A stretch of 64,000 nt of DNA from Pyropia haitanensis (Eukaryota > Rhodophyta > Bangiophyceae > Bangiales > Bangiaceae): contig SDUX01000002.1 in NCBI GenBank assembly GCA_008729055.1, positions 5,235,874 through 5,299,873 on the forward strand. Direction: 5' to 3'. A program made the position numbers and the translations under genes. Each line of letters starts with the position of its first letter. Within the stretch, counting starts at the first letter, position 1. The notes beneath the pieces are model-generated. The model ran no database searches, had not been told where the DNA came from, and worked only from the letters and a program-made list of their open reading frames with translations. This document shows, piece after piece, positions 22,315 to 32,548 of this stretch.

Positions 22315-22664
22315 CGTCGGCAGACCGCCAAACGGCGGTGGCGCCCCCCCCCCCCCGCGGCCGGCGGGGCGCCAAACGCCCCCCCCGCCGCCGGCGGGGC
22401 GCGAAACGGCCCGCCCGCCGCCGCCGCGGTGGCGGGCGCGGCGCCAAACGCGGCGGCCGCCGCCGGTGGCGGCGCACCAAACGGCCCGCCCGGCACGCCG
22501 GCCGGCGGCGGCGGCGGCGGCGCGCCAAAGGGGGTGGCGGCCGCCGCCGCCGCCGGCAGTGGCGGGCCGCCGCCGCCGGCGGAGGCGCCGGCGGGTGCAC
22601 TGGAGGGGGGGGGGAAGGCGAGGCCGGGGGGGGGGAACGGGCCGGGCGGGCCAAAGGGGTTCAT
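16328..22664 (-). CDS. SAC3/GANP mRNA-export scaffold with N-terminal FG repeats (many apparent frameshifts)
   Basis: Scaffold of the TREX-2 complex, which couples transcription to mRNA export at nuclear pores. ATG 22664 opens MNPFGPPGPFPPPGLAFPPP. Residues 1 to about 480 hold dozens of FG dipeptides (PFGAPP, PFGG, VFGGG) as in FG-nucleoporins and animal GANP. The SAC3 domain follows at about 20,550-19,450: LVGTCADMCPPAERAAR, HPFLEVYAFLRDRLRGIRQD, VSARFHILGGG, then SAKQNADLLDKCLVSLRDLY. A very long Ala/Pro/Gly region follows. A hydrophobic C-terminal part includes LLVVSPHAPYLAATPP and LGLAPLLADRTLATITHVS, perhaps the GANP C-terminal region. Continuity requires frame changes at or near runs 22344-22356, 21226-21242, 18787-18855, 17228-17241, 17056-17073, 16997-17013 and 16591-16610. 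The exact stop is therefore uncertain. The SAC3 identification is firm; full length (about 2,100 residues) is inferred. Confidence 0.85.
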
Positions 22665-24099
22665 CGTCGCCCCGCCCCCTTGTAGAGGGGGGGGGGGGGA
22701 GTGGGGCAGACGGCGCAGCACCGGAGGAGGGGCGGCAGGGGCGGCGATACGGCGGCCGGTGGGGGAGAGAGGAGGTCGATCGGTCAATGCCAGAGGGCGG
22801 GCCACCCCGTAGGTCGAATGATATGGAGGGGATGGTAGGAGGCTCGAGGGAGGAGCGTTGAGGGAGGAAGACGGACGCTCCCATCCGGGATCCGCCGTCA
22901 GAGGCAGTGGGGGCGGGGCGGCAAGGGCGGAGCGTGAAGCGCGTCCGTCCGCACGGAGACGGGCGGGCACGCGCAAGTGCGCACACAAAGACAGCCGCGT
23001 CGCGATCAACACAGTACACTCAAGAAGAAATTTCAAAAATACATCTATTTCGAACATGATTATTCTTCAAGAAACTTGACTGAGCAAAAATAGTTCAATC
23101 AGCGCTGCAGACAATGCAAGTGAGGCTCGAGACCGATACGCTCCCAACCGACCCCACGCAGTTCCGGTGCCGCGCCCGCGACCCACATTACTGCTTCGTC
23201 ACACAGGCGCTTCACCCGTGCGCCCCCCCCAAGCCGTCCCGGTCCCCAGGCGGGGGATGGCGGCTACCGCTGGCCGGGCGCATATCAAAGGCGGTGGTTT
23301 CCTCGGTTGGGAGGAGACATCCCAAAACTTGCGGTCGAGACTGCCTCATCCGCGTCGGCGAGGGCCGCATTTCGGGGGCAGGCGCGCCCAAGCGTCGGCA
23401 TTCCTGCGCGCCTACAGGTCCAAGATGGACTCTCGAGCCGGAGTGAATCGTTCTCAGCCACAAGCAGCCTGCTTCGGTTGCGTCTGTGACGAGGACCCGG
23501 AGTGGACAGTCTCGACTCGGAGTGATTCCTCGACCAGCTGGTCCTGCAGGAGTGTCCATCCGGATCGGCCTTGCTCCCCCTCCACGCATTTGATACCTCC
23601 ATTCTACCTCTTGCCCAGTCGTTTAGGCGACCGGGAGGAACAAGGTGAGCTCTCCTGGGTCGCGGGCTTGCGATCCTGAACAACTGCGACTGGTGTGAAA
23701 GTCATCACCTGATGCGGACGGACTTGCCGGATCTTACGACCCGACAGGTCTCAAGCTGTGGCCGGCTGCTTAAGCGACCGGTCGTCGAGATATTGTTGTG
23801 CGATTGCGTCGTCAGCCACGGAGGACGAGATGCCGCATTGGGCGGTGCCACGCCTGGCGCCGCAAGCGTACGCCCGCAGCGAGACACTGGCTGCTGTTGG
23901 TCCGTGCGGGCCCCTGCCCCTGTTCCGGCGGGACCCCTGCGGATGGTACTGCCGGGTCGAGTGCTGCGCTCGCCCAGCATGTGCGGGGCCGAAGGGCCAC
24001 CCCCTCTGGGCGGGGCCATAGGGGGGGGTAGCCTGGCGAGCGGACGCGTGAGGAGTCCCACGAGAGAGGGGGGGCCCGAGTGAGAGTAACCGGGGGGTT
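22665..24099. other. Intergenic region upstream of SAC3
   Basis: 22680-22860 is purine-rich on + (pyrimidine-rich in SAC3 sense), with a G13 run near 22690, and is probably the SAC3 leader. 23010-23110 is an AT-rich island. 23110-24099 has more balanced base composition. Its overlapping ORFs on both strands match nothing I know. Confidence 0.45.
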
Positions 24100-24102
24100 T
24101 TA

Positions 24103-25859
24103 GAGCATCTCCACCAATGCAGCCAAAAGCCAAAAGCCAACTACGTAGCAGCCGTTTCACCGGTTTGGCTTTGGCTCTGACTGGTGGGGCGTGTGACGGT
24201 CTAAAACAAAGACAGTATCACAATTCTTAATCGCTCTGGAGATCACCTTAATGCGCCTCGAGAGCACTCGAGTTTTTGGCTCTCAACGGCAGCGGAGCCA
24301 ATCCCCGCGCCAAACGAGCCTTTTTGGCGCGGTGTTTTGGCTTTTGGCCAAACGCGGAGCCAACCTGCGCCAATAGGAAGCGTGACCCGTGGCTTGCAGA
24401 CAGTCCGACAGGACGCTAGTACGGCGTGGAATTGGCTGCTCTCTCCAGGCGCCCCACTATCCGTCTGACACCAGTTTTTCACAAGTGGCACCAGTTTTTC
24501 ACAACTTCCCATCTGTGGGATGCCCACAGTGTTTACATAGAAAAACTGACAAAAACGCTATTCGAGATCGTGCCCCAGTCGTCTATCGACTCGCGCCAAA
24601 AATACAAGTCGAGGCGTAGGCAAACGGTGAGTCACACTGCTTGACGCGCCAACTCAAGGGCTCTCCAGCGGTGTAGAGAGACCCCAACAAGGCCGGCCTC
24701 CGGGCGCGCTATGTCGCGCCGCGTAGAAAAAGGTGCGGCTTCCCGGAGGGAATTAGAATTCAAGTACCTGGCCTGACGCTACTTCTGGCTGATTGATGGG
24801 CGAGCCCAGCGCTCCTCGGCGCGGCGTACAGCCGGCGCTCGAGAGGCTACGAGGTTTCTTCCCCTCCTGTAGACACTATACCCTCTTCTAGCACACCACC
24901 GGGACACAGACGCCTCCTCTACCCATTTGTCTGCCTTTGAACGCTGCAGAAGCGCATGTGCGGTTCCGAGGATGGACGGCAGTCGCGCCACAAGAAGCCC
25001 GCTTGCCCCAGCTTACCCCACTTTCCTTCCCTTTGCGGCCTGCGCACCGTATCCCCTCCGTCCCCTGACTGCGGACATACCTGGTGAGGGCTCCACATCT
25101 CCTCCTCCACCGGCAGCGGCCCTGTCTGGTCGGGGCGCCCCATCCCCCTCCCCCTGGCAGCGGTAATGCCGGCTCGGACCCCCCACCCGCCGCCCGCTCC
25201 GACGCCCCCCCCCACCCGCTCGGACGCCCCCCCCCCGGCCCCTCAAGTTGATCTGGGTGACCCCCCCACCTCCCCCGCTGCGAGCCGACGTGTGCTGCGG
25301 ACCCCCCGATGGAGCAGCGGTGGCATGGATGACCGCCCGGTGGCGATGGGACGGTCCGCACACCGTGCTCTGAGATCTGTCAAGAGACTACCCGGGTCCG
25401 ACTTGTCCGAGGCACGATCTCTGCGTGCTCATTGGTCGATAACCGCGGGATGCGGGCCCAGGAATGTAAATACAATCAAGTTTTTCCGGGGTTTCTTTGC
25501 AACATCGCGCTCTGGGGCCTGTCCTGGTACAGATCTCGAGTTGTGAAAAACTAGTGTCACCCCCCAAAGGAGGGTACCTTTTTCAAAAAAGAAGCGCTCC
25601 TCGCCTTGAGAAACGGAAAAAACGCCCGGCCTCGTGAGGAGCTACGGAGTCCGCTCATATTTTTTTGGAGAAAAAAACGTCCTCGCATCCTTCTCTCATA
25701 CCCGAGTTGTGAAAAACTGGTGTCAGACGGATAGGTGCTTTGCTTGAGACGTGACGTGCGCGGCGTTGGCTTCTCGGTTGGAGTGGCCATTCACAGTCGC
25801 CCACGTTGCGCCACGTGTATCGTTTGGGTTGGCTTTTGGCTCCATTGGTGGAGATGCTC
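24103..25859. mobile_element. Non-autonomous TIR transposon, PIF/Harbinger-like (TTA target duplication)
   Basis: The ends are perfect 17-bp inverted repeats GAGCATCTCCACCAATG (24103-24119 and complement 25843-25859). Each is followed, after one mismatch, by AGCCAAAAGCCAA. Both ends are flanked by TTA (24100-24102, 25860-25862), a 3-bp target duplication typical of PIF/Harbinger elements. Subterminal sequence repeats GGCTTTTGGC and GGAGCCAA several times on both arms, possible transposase-binding sites. The 1,757-bp interior has no transposase ORF, so any movement would need a protein supplied elsewhere. Superfamily rests on target-site length and TIR form. Confidence 0.82.
24460..25731. mobile_element. 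Nested TIR element flanked by TA
   Basis: A perfect 25-bp inverted repeat, 24460-24484 and 25707-25731, contains TCTGACACCAGTTTTTC. It lies inside the TTA-flanked element, with TA dinucleotides immediately outside both ends. A second, imperfect inner pair of CACCAGTTTTTCACAA copies lies at 24489-24506 and 25539-25556. TA flanks fit a Tc1/mariner-type insertion, but could also be chance, with the whole being layered subterminal repeats of the outer element. No transposase ORF. Confidence 0.5.
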
Positions 25860-25862
25860 TTA

Positions 25863-27831
25863 GTGCTAGCTAGAGCGCACTTCGAATGCACTCATCGCAC
25901 AAGTTCGGGAACACAGTGCTATCGTGCACTGACAGTGTGCGCTCGGAGACCTCGAGAGCTGCGCAGATAGATCACTCGAATCAAGAAGCTTCCGCTCCAA
26001 CGACCGATGGAGATACAAATCGAGGGTTAATAAAAATGAATTTTTGTCGCGGCATTGTGTAATGTATACAGTGATTTCCTTCGTTTCATTATCACTATCA
26101 TCAACTTGTTGGCGTTGGTAATTATGTCCTAAGTCGTATTTAGTGGGGTTGTTCTGGCGGCTCGGCGCTCCCGGCCCCGCGCCCCAGCATTGGCTCAGGC
26201 CGCAGGGCGAATGACTCGAGGCTGGAGTTTATATTGCTGCCTGGATAAGGAGCTGAACTGCACTCTGCTGGCGAGCCATCTTTACAACTGCGGCCGCCGC
26301 GGGGGCGTCGGGCAGACCGCCGCCGCGGGTGGCCACCACCGCCACAAGCGCCGTGCTGGTGGCAGGGGGGGGCATTGCCACGGCGGCGCCGTCGGCCAGG
26401 ATGTGGGGGGGGGGGGCGGGGGGGGGCCCTCGACTGTGACATTCCCTGGGACTTAGCGGGGACGCGAGAGGTGGGGCAGCAGTGTCTCTCGCGTTGTGAC
26501 GCGGATCGCTCAAGTTGTGACCGGCCGATGCAGATCGGCGGCAGGAGAGGTGGGGTATGCGAGACAGTGCTCTCGAGTGGTGTGGCCAAGCACCGGGGGC
26601 GTCTTCCCCTGTTGGTCACACTGCCCCTGGCTCGCTGCCACTGCGCCAGCGCGGGCCAGCGTACACTCGGCGTCGCGAGCGCGGCACCGTCGGACGCCCT
26701 GCACCGCTAACGCGGTGCCGGTTAGTTGCCAAGCCTCGACAACGCTGGTGCGGCACGGGTATTGTTGTGATTGGACATTGAGGGACATTACTGACGATGG
26801 ACATGCTGGAGGTGCTCCCGAGGCGAGAGGGGGGAGTGGTTTGAGTGGGGCGTGGCGTGTAACCGCACAGTGCACGTCCGCGTGGGGAGAGGGTCTTCAG
26901 GGGGCCGGCGCACCGCCGGAGGCGGCCGGCCGTCCTTGTCCGTTGTTCAGACTTCCTCCTAGTAAACCGCATTCTTTGAAATTGCCGATCGCACGGCGCT
27001 TCGCTGACTGTGGCTACAGGCGCCGATTGCACGGCCCTGGAGGAGCTGGACCCTTGCGCTTCTTCTCTGTTCATCGACCCGACTTGTGACGACTCCCTTT
27101 GCTTCCCACATCGACGCCGACTCCGACGCCGACGTCGACGCTGCCAGGGGGGGGGGAGGGGGGGCGGGGCACCTCTGCGCCCCCACAGGAGGGGGGGGGT
27201 GGTGCGTCGACTCCGCCTCTTAGCTGGGCCATCGCGCGGCCTCGACGGAGGGGCACTCGAAAGTGGCAGTGGACGGGGAGGCGTCCGTGCCTCAGTCGGC
27301 GAGGCGGGCGTGTGGAGAGCCCACCGGAACAACGACGATTCCAGTTCAAGATGTTCATGGTTTCCACTCTGAGTCTTCTTATAAGGATGTATTTACTTGG
27401 ATTAATTGAGATATCAGTCAAATCAAAATGAAATCACTGAACCTCATAACAACCCTGTCAAGAGCCGTAGTTGACGCCTATGCTGGACGCGGCAGTATAA
27501 ATTGACAGCCGAGGCTTTCAGGGGGGACTGATTGTTCTCGGTCCACAAGTTTCAGCCGAAGGATCTGCCTGCACAGCTGAGGCGCCTACGTCGTGGGCGG
27601 CGGTCGCTGCTTGACAGCGAGTTAGCAATTGAGCAGCTAAGGGTCACATGAACTTTGGGGGCGAGCGGAAGACGAGCCAGGGCAGAGCCGCCCTGCCATG
27701 TCAAGCATCGATGGATGACGTGGGTGAGTCCTCTGGGACTTGCGCGAGAACGGCACGCAGTCCCTGCCACACAACAGCGCCGTCGACACCACCGGGCTCG
27801 GCGTGGGAAACCGTTGGCGGCGGGCGCGGTC
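25863..27831. other. Gene-poor region upstream of the methyltransferase
   Basis: No ORF with a recognisable product. AT-rich patches occur at 26010-26140 and 27350-27440. G runs occur near 26370-26430 and 27150-27200, and a short GACGCC repeat near 27105-27145. A TATAAATT motif at 27496-27503 lies 330 bp before the methyltransferase ATG, far for a core promoter unless the leader is long. Confidence 0.4.
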
Positions 27832-29019
27832 ATGGCGCCGTCGCTTCGGTCGTCACTCATGCGGGTGCCGGTGGCCACGGTCGTACGCGTCGGGGCGGAG
27901 GTGGTCTTGGTGACGGCGCTGCTGCTGGTTGCGTTGGCAGTGCGGGACCAGGCGTGCATGCCGGTGGGGCGCTCGGCGATGGCGGCCACCCGCCGCTGGG
28001 CGTGTGCGCCGGCGGTGGTAGATGCCAAGCCGGCGTGCTGTGGGCCGGGCTGCCGCGGGGACCTGGGCAAGGCGGCCAGCCATTATGACAAGAAGTACTT
28101 TGAGTGGCAGGTGCGTGCGAGTTGTGTTTGTGGGGGCTATCTCGATGTGCTTTGATGTGTGGTTTGGGGGTCGCTCGGCGACGAGCGGGGATGAGGGGGT
28201 GTGGTGTGGGGTCAGAGGGGAGTGGATGTAGAGGCGTTAGCGTACATGTGGCACCGCCCGAATCCTGGTAGCTGTTGGTGGGACGTGCTGGGCTGTGCGG
28301 GGGTTGCAATTGAAGATGGGTTGAGAAGGGAGAGAGGTGCCACAGCGCGGATCTTCCTAATGACGCACTACCGTCCCTCTTTCTGCGTACTTCCGCTCTC
28401 GTGAGTACAGACCGGCCAAGGCCTGGCCAAGGCCCAAGGCACGAACTTCAACAGCGTCTTCCAGACGCGCCCCACTGACGTGGTGGGCGACTTGGGCGCC
28501 GGCGGCGGCCACATCCTGGCCACCCTCAACGTCAGCGGCAGGGTGGCGATTGAGATCAACCCCCACGCGCGGGCGTTGATGTCCGTCGCCTACCCCGACG
28601 CGGCCATCCACGCGGTGCCGTACATTGAGGATGTGGCGGACGACTCGCTGGACCTCCTCTACTCAACGAGCGTCATTGAGCACCTCGAGTGCCCGCTGAC
28701 GGAGCTCCGGGCGGCGGCGGCCAAGGTCAAGGTCGGCGGCCGCATCATTGTGGGCATCAAGAACGAGGGCGTCCAGGTGGGCCGCGTGTGGACCGACCCG
28801 GCCAAGGACATCGACATGCACCTGTACACCTGGGCGCCACAGATGCTGGCCAATCTGCTCTACTCGGCGGGCTTTCGGGTGGACCGGGTGGACCCGCCTG
28901 CGGCAGTCGCCGAGCGTGCCTCGACTACCTGGACGGCCAGCGACCGCGCAAGCTACAAGGCGTTTGTGTACCACTGGGCGTTCGCGACCAAGGTAGCGGC
29001 AGACGCGGGTGCTGTCTAA
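27832..29019 (+). CDS. Membrane-anchored SAM-dependent methyltransferase
   Basis: Two exons, 27832-28110 and 28411-29019, joined by intron 28111-28410 (GTGCGT...GTACAG) in phase 0, give 295 residues. ATG 27832 has a GGTCATGG context. Residues about 12-40 (VATVVRVGAEVVLVTALLLV) form one hydrophobic segment, likely a signal anchor. HYDKKYFEWQ ends exon 1. Exon 2 carries motif I VVGDLGAGGGHILATLN, the acidic ribose-binding strand VAIEINPHA, VADDSLDLLYSTSVIEHLE (motif IV/post-IV) and VGGRIIVGIKNE. This is the Methyltransf_11/23-like Rossmann fold. The DKKYFEWQ plus (D/L)GAGGG arrangement resembles uncharacterised algal methyltransferases. Substrate is unknown. Location would be Golgi or ER membrane if the anchor is real. 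A start upstream at 27655 is possible but would precede the anchor with Arg-rich sequence. Confidence 0.85.
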
Positions 29020-29562
29020 GAGGGAGAAGGTCGTGCGCCGTGAGGCCTGAGGGAGGGTTGCTGGTGGTGGGCCGTCCATGAGGGCGCCGCACCCTTGCAG
29101 GTGAATGGAGGCAAGAGCGGCGAGAGTACACCAGGGTATACTATGGCGTTGGCACTTCTACGTGAGGGCGGCACGTCTCAGAGTCAAGCACGTGTTGGCG
29201 ACTGTCATCTCCATCTGCTCCCCCCTTTGGTCGGCAGCGACGGGAGCCGCGGCCGCCCGCCGCCGCCGTATCTGCCGTGGCCGTCGCCGCTGCCGCCACC
29301 TCTCAACGAGGAAGCAGCCCGGCCGCGTGGGGTTCTCCCCAGCCAGAGGGCGTCCCCCTTGGCAGTACTCCCCTGCTTGGCTATCCGCCTCGCCATCTGG
29401 CCGCGCACAGCGGCCGCCGCCACGCGGTCGCCGCCCCCAGCACGTTGGGGCGACCCGCCGACCGCCCCTGGGCGGACATGCCGCCCAGGCGGCCCAACCG
29501 ACGGGCGGAGGCGGCAGCGGTGGTGACGGCGGCGCCACAGCGGCCGCGCAGTGGATCCAACA
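29020..29562. other. 3' flank of the methyltransferase
   Basis: GC-rich sequence with no recognisable gene. The ORFs on either strand are Arg/Pro-rich readings without a supported start. Confidence 0.4.
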
Positions 29563-29685
29563 CACCCTGTACCTACATTTCCAAGCAAAGCGGCGCGTAC
29601 GGCCTCCGTGGGGGGTGCGGCTGCTGTAAGCAGGCCCTCCTGACCCTGTCAGGGCCACCTTGCACAGAAATGTAGGTACAGGGTG
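29563..29685. repeat. 123-bp hairpin with perfect 19-bp inverted ends (MITE-like)
   Basis: CACCCTGTACCTACATTTC at 29563-29581 is repeated in perfect inverted orientation at 29667-29685, enclosing 85 bp. The interior carries a second short inverted pair, GGCCCT...AGGGCC. Size fits a miniature inverted-repeat element or a structured 3' RNA. No clear target duplication flanks it. Confidence 0.75.
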
Positions 29686-30534
29686 ATAGACCCACTGCGC
29701 CGCCACCGTGCCCCTGCCGGCCGCCCTGCACACACGAGAGCCCGATTTCATTCTATTAGTAGAAATCGAGGTGGGGACGATGCGTGGTGATAACTGATGG
29801 ATGGGTGCGCGAGCTCTGGACCGTTCTCAGCCGCAGCCTGTATGTAGCGGCGCACAGCGCTCGGGCTTGAAGCAGCATCAGCCAGTAGAACCTCTGGGAT
29901 ACACATCTTACACAGCTATTTTCGATCGTTGTCAAGCTTTGTGAAAGTTCACTTCAAGACTTGGATAGATGGATACCTTTAGCAGTGTCCTCCAATGGCC
30001 GGACGTATTTTGGACCGAGAGGGGACTGCCGATGTCGCGCTTGTGTATGTTCTATTCGTCATGTATGTAAATACTGGTTCTCGTTAAGATGATGCGGGGA
30101 GGACACTCGCCGGTTGGGGGCGTCCGCCAGCGGCGACGGCAGTCCGCCGAAGCGTAAGAGACTAGTGACGGCTACCAGCGCCCACAGGCCGGCGGGCGGC
30201 CGCCGGCCAATGGGGGTTGGGTGTCGGTAGCGCTAGCCGCTGGCGGCGGGGGGCAGCGGCAACCGGCGGGGGTTGGGGTTGGTGGCGAGCGGCGGTCGCC
30301 GCTCTCCGAGAGGCAGGCGCCGGCCGGATGTGGCCGGCTGATTACCGCAGCCGAAGCTCGCGGCGATGATAAAAAGTAGTAGTGGTGGTCGTCAGCGGCC
30401 GGAGGCAGGGCAGCAGTTGCCGGCTGATGGAGAGTGGACGCTCGTCGCGCTGGTGGCTGGTACCAGTCGGCGGCGGCTAACAGAGGGGTTAGGGGATGGC
30501 AACGGGCGGAAGTGGATGCTGGTGGGGGGAGGGT
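29686..30534. other. Flank left of the candidate large transposon
   Basis: 29750-30100 is AT-richer sequence with no ORF. From 30110 the sequence becomes G-rich, with GCCGG and GGTTGGGGTTGG blocks that lead into the minisatellite. The true outer end of the transposon may lie in this interval. Confidence 0.4.
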
Positions 30535-30809
30535 GTAACTGGGCGTGCCCACACATGTCGTCGAGGTTCGCGTTCGGCCAATGGCATGGTCGTACGCGAA
30601 AGGGGCCAGGGAGCCCCTCGATCGTGCTCCTGGGCTCACCCAGCGATCGTCTGAACAGCGCATATTCGTCGACTCTGCCCCACGATCGTATCGCCACCTG
30701 TCCTCGTCGAGACCGGCCGGATGTCTCCCCGGCCCGCGACGCCGCCGCGGGCCTGCCGCGTTTTGGCGCCGCCGCCGCAGCGGGGGGACGGCGCGCCACC
30801 GCCGCTCGC

Positions 30810-31800
30810 GGCGGGGGGGGGGCGCGCCGCCCCGCGCGCCGGGGCGGGGGGGGGGGGGGCGCACGCTGCCGCGCGCGCCGGCGGGGGGGGGCCCGCCGCC
30901 GCGCGCGCCGGGGGGGGGCGGGGGGGGGCGCCCGGCGGGGGGGGGGGGGGGCCGCGCCGGGGGGGCGCGCCGCCGCGCGCGGCCGGGCGGGGGGGGGCGC
31001 GCCACCGCCGCCCGCGGGGGGGGGGGGGCGCACGCTGCCGCGCGCGCCGCGGGGGGTGGCCCGCCGCCGCGCGCGCCGGGGGGGGGGCGGGGGGGCGCGC
31101 CCGGGGGGGGGGGGGGGCGCGCCGGGCGGGCGCGCCGCCGCGCGCGGCCGGGCGGGGGGGCGGCGCGCCACCGCCGCCCGCGGGGGGGGGGGGGCGCACG
31201 CTGCCGCGCGCGCCGCGGGGGGTGGCCCGCCGCCGCGCGCGCCGGGGGGGGGGGCCCGCCCCCCCCCGCGCCGGGGGGGGGCGGGGGGGCGCGCCCGGGG
31301 GGGGGGGGGGGCGCGCCGGGCGGGCGCGCCGCCGCGCGCGGCCGGGCGGGGGGGCGGCGCGCCACCGCCGCCCGCGGGGGGGGGGGGCGCACGCTGCCGC
31401 GCGCGCCGCGGGGGGTGGCCCGCCGCCGCGCGCGCCGGGGGGGGGGGCCCGCCCCCCCCGCGCCGGGGGGGGGCGGGGGGGCGCGCCCGGGGGGGGGGGG
31501 GGGCGCGACGGGCGGGCGCGCCGCCGCGCGCGGCCGGGCGGGGGGGCGGCGCGCCACCGCCGCCCGCGGGGGGGGGGGGGGGCGCACGCTGCCGCGCGCG
31601 CCGCGGGGGGTGGCCCGCCGCCGCGCGCGCCGGGGGGGGGGCGGGGGGGCGCGCCCGGGGGGGGGGGGGGGGCGCGCCGGGCGGGCGCGCCGCCGCGCGC
31701 GGCCGGGCGGGGGGGCGGCGCTCTACCGCCGCCCGCGGGGGGGGGGGGGGCGCACGCTGCCGCGCGCGCCGGCGGGTGGGGGCCGCCGCCGCGCGCGCTG
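30810..31800. repeat. G-rich minisatellite, six units of 166-195 bp
   Basis: The anchor CGCACGCTGCCGCGCGCGCC starts at 30860, 31029, 31195, 31388, 31583 and 31751 (first and last variant), so units are 169, 166, 193, 195 and 168 bp. Two units carry an extra block containing a C8-C9 run. Between anchors, G runs of 7-14 alternate with CGCGCGCC, almost all on the + strand, so G-quadruplex potential is very high. Degenerate copies continue to about 31930. Proline/Arg-rich readings on the other strand are by-products. Confidence 0.93.
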
Positions 31801-31930
31801 GTGGGGGGGGCTGCCACCGCGCGCGCCAGGGGGGCCCGCCGCTGCACGCGCCGGGGCGGCCGCCGCAGCGCGCGCCAGGGGGGGGGCCTCGGGCGGGGGG
31901 CGGGGGGCCCGCCACCGCGCCGGGGATCTG

Positions 31931-32548
31931 GGGCCACCACCGCCGCTCTCACCGGGAGGGTGGGTCCGCCACCACCGCACGCACCGGGGGTGGGGGGGCT
32001 GCGTCGCCGCCGCCGGCACGGGCGGCGCTTCCGGCGCCGCGCCGGGGGCCCTGCGGCGGCACCTGCGGCACCCCCCGGCGCGGCTGGGCGCGCGTTTTTT
32101 TGGCGCCGGTCGCGGGCGGGTGTGCCGCCGCAGTGGGCGGTCCTTCCTCTCCCGCGCTGTGACGTGCTGTGCGGCGTTCTTGGCTGACCCGCCGGCGTTG
32201 TATCGTAGCGGTGCGTCCGTTGTTTTGGCGCGGCCCCTGTGTGACGGGCTGTGAGATCCCTGTAGCCGACGGTTGGGCTCTCCGTCTTGGCGGTCGCGGT
32301 GCGGGAGTTCCGTGCATGGCCATCTCTCCGCCTGCTCGTTGCCGGGGGTGTGTGTGGTGGGTCCGTAAGGCTTCCCTACAAGAAGCGTCGTCGACGGCGG
32401 CCACTGCGATGAGTGCACCAATCCCCTACTCGCCCACTCGCCTACCCCCCTCCCACGTGCACTCACCTACCCGTCGCCTCGTTGGCCCCGATTGCACCCT
32501 CCCGTCCCCGCTTCCTCGATCCACGTGCGTCCCACCACAACTTCCCTG
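31931..32548. other. Region between minisatellite and first transposon ORF
   Basis: No gene seen. Sequence normalises in composition after 32080. 32440-32540 is C/T-rich before the ATG at 32549 and is the likely leader of that gene. An in-frame TTG at 32492 is not taken as the start. Confidence 0.4.

Noticed and set aside
30810..31800. CRISPR-like array
   Set aside because: Units are contiguous and homologous throughout, with no unique spacers, and the genome is eukaryotic.
30366..32162. Several 440-600 codon ORFs in the G-rich minisatellite
   Set aside because: All frames on both strands stay open because the sequence lacks A and T. Products are Gly/Arg/Pro repeats of the 166-195-bp unit.
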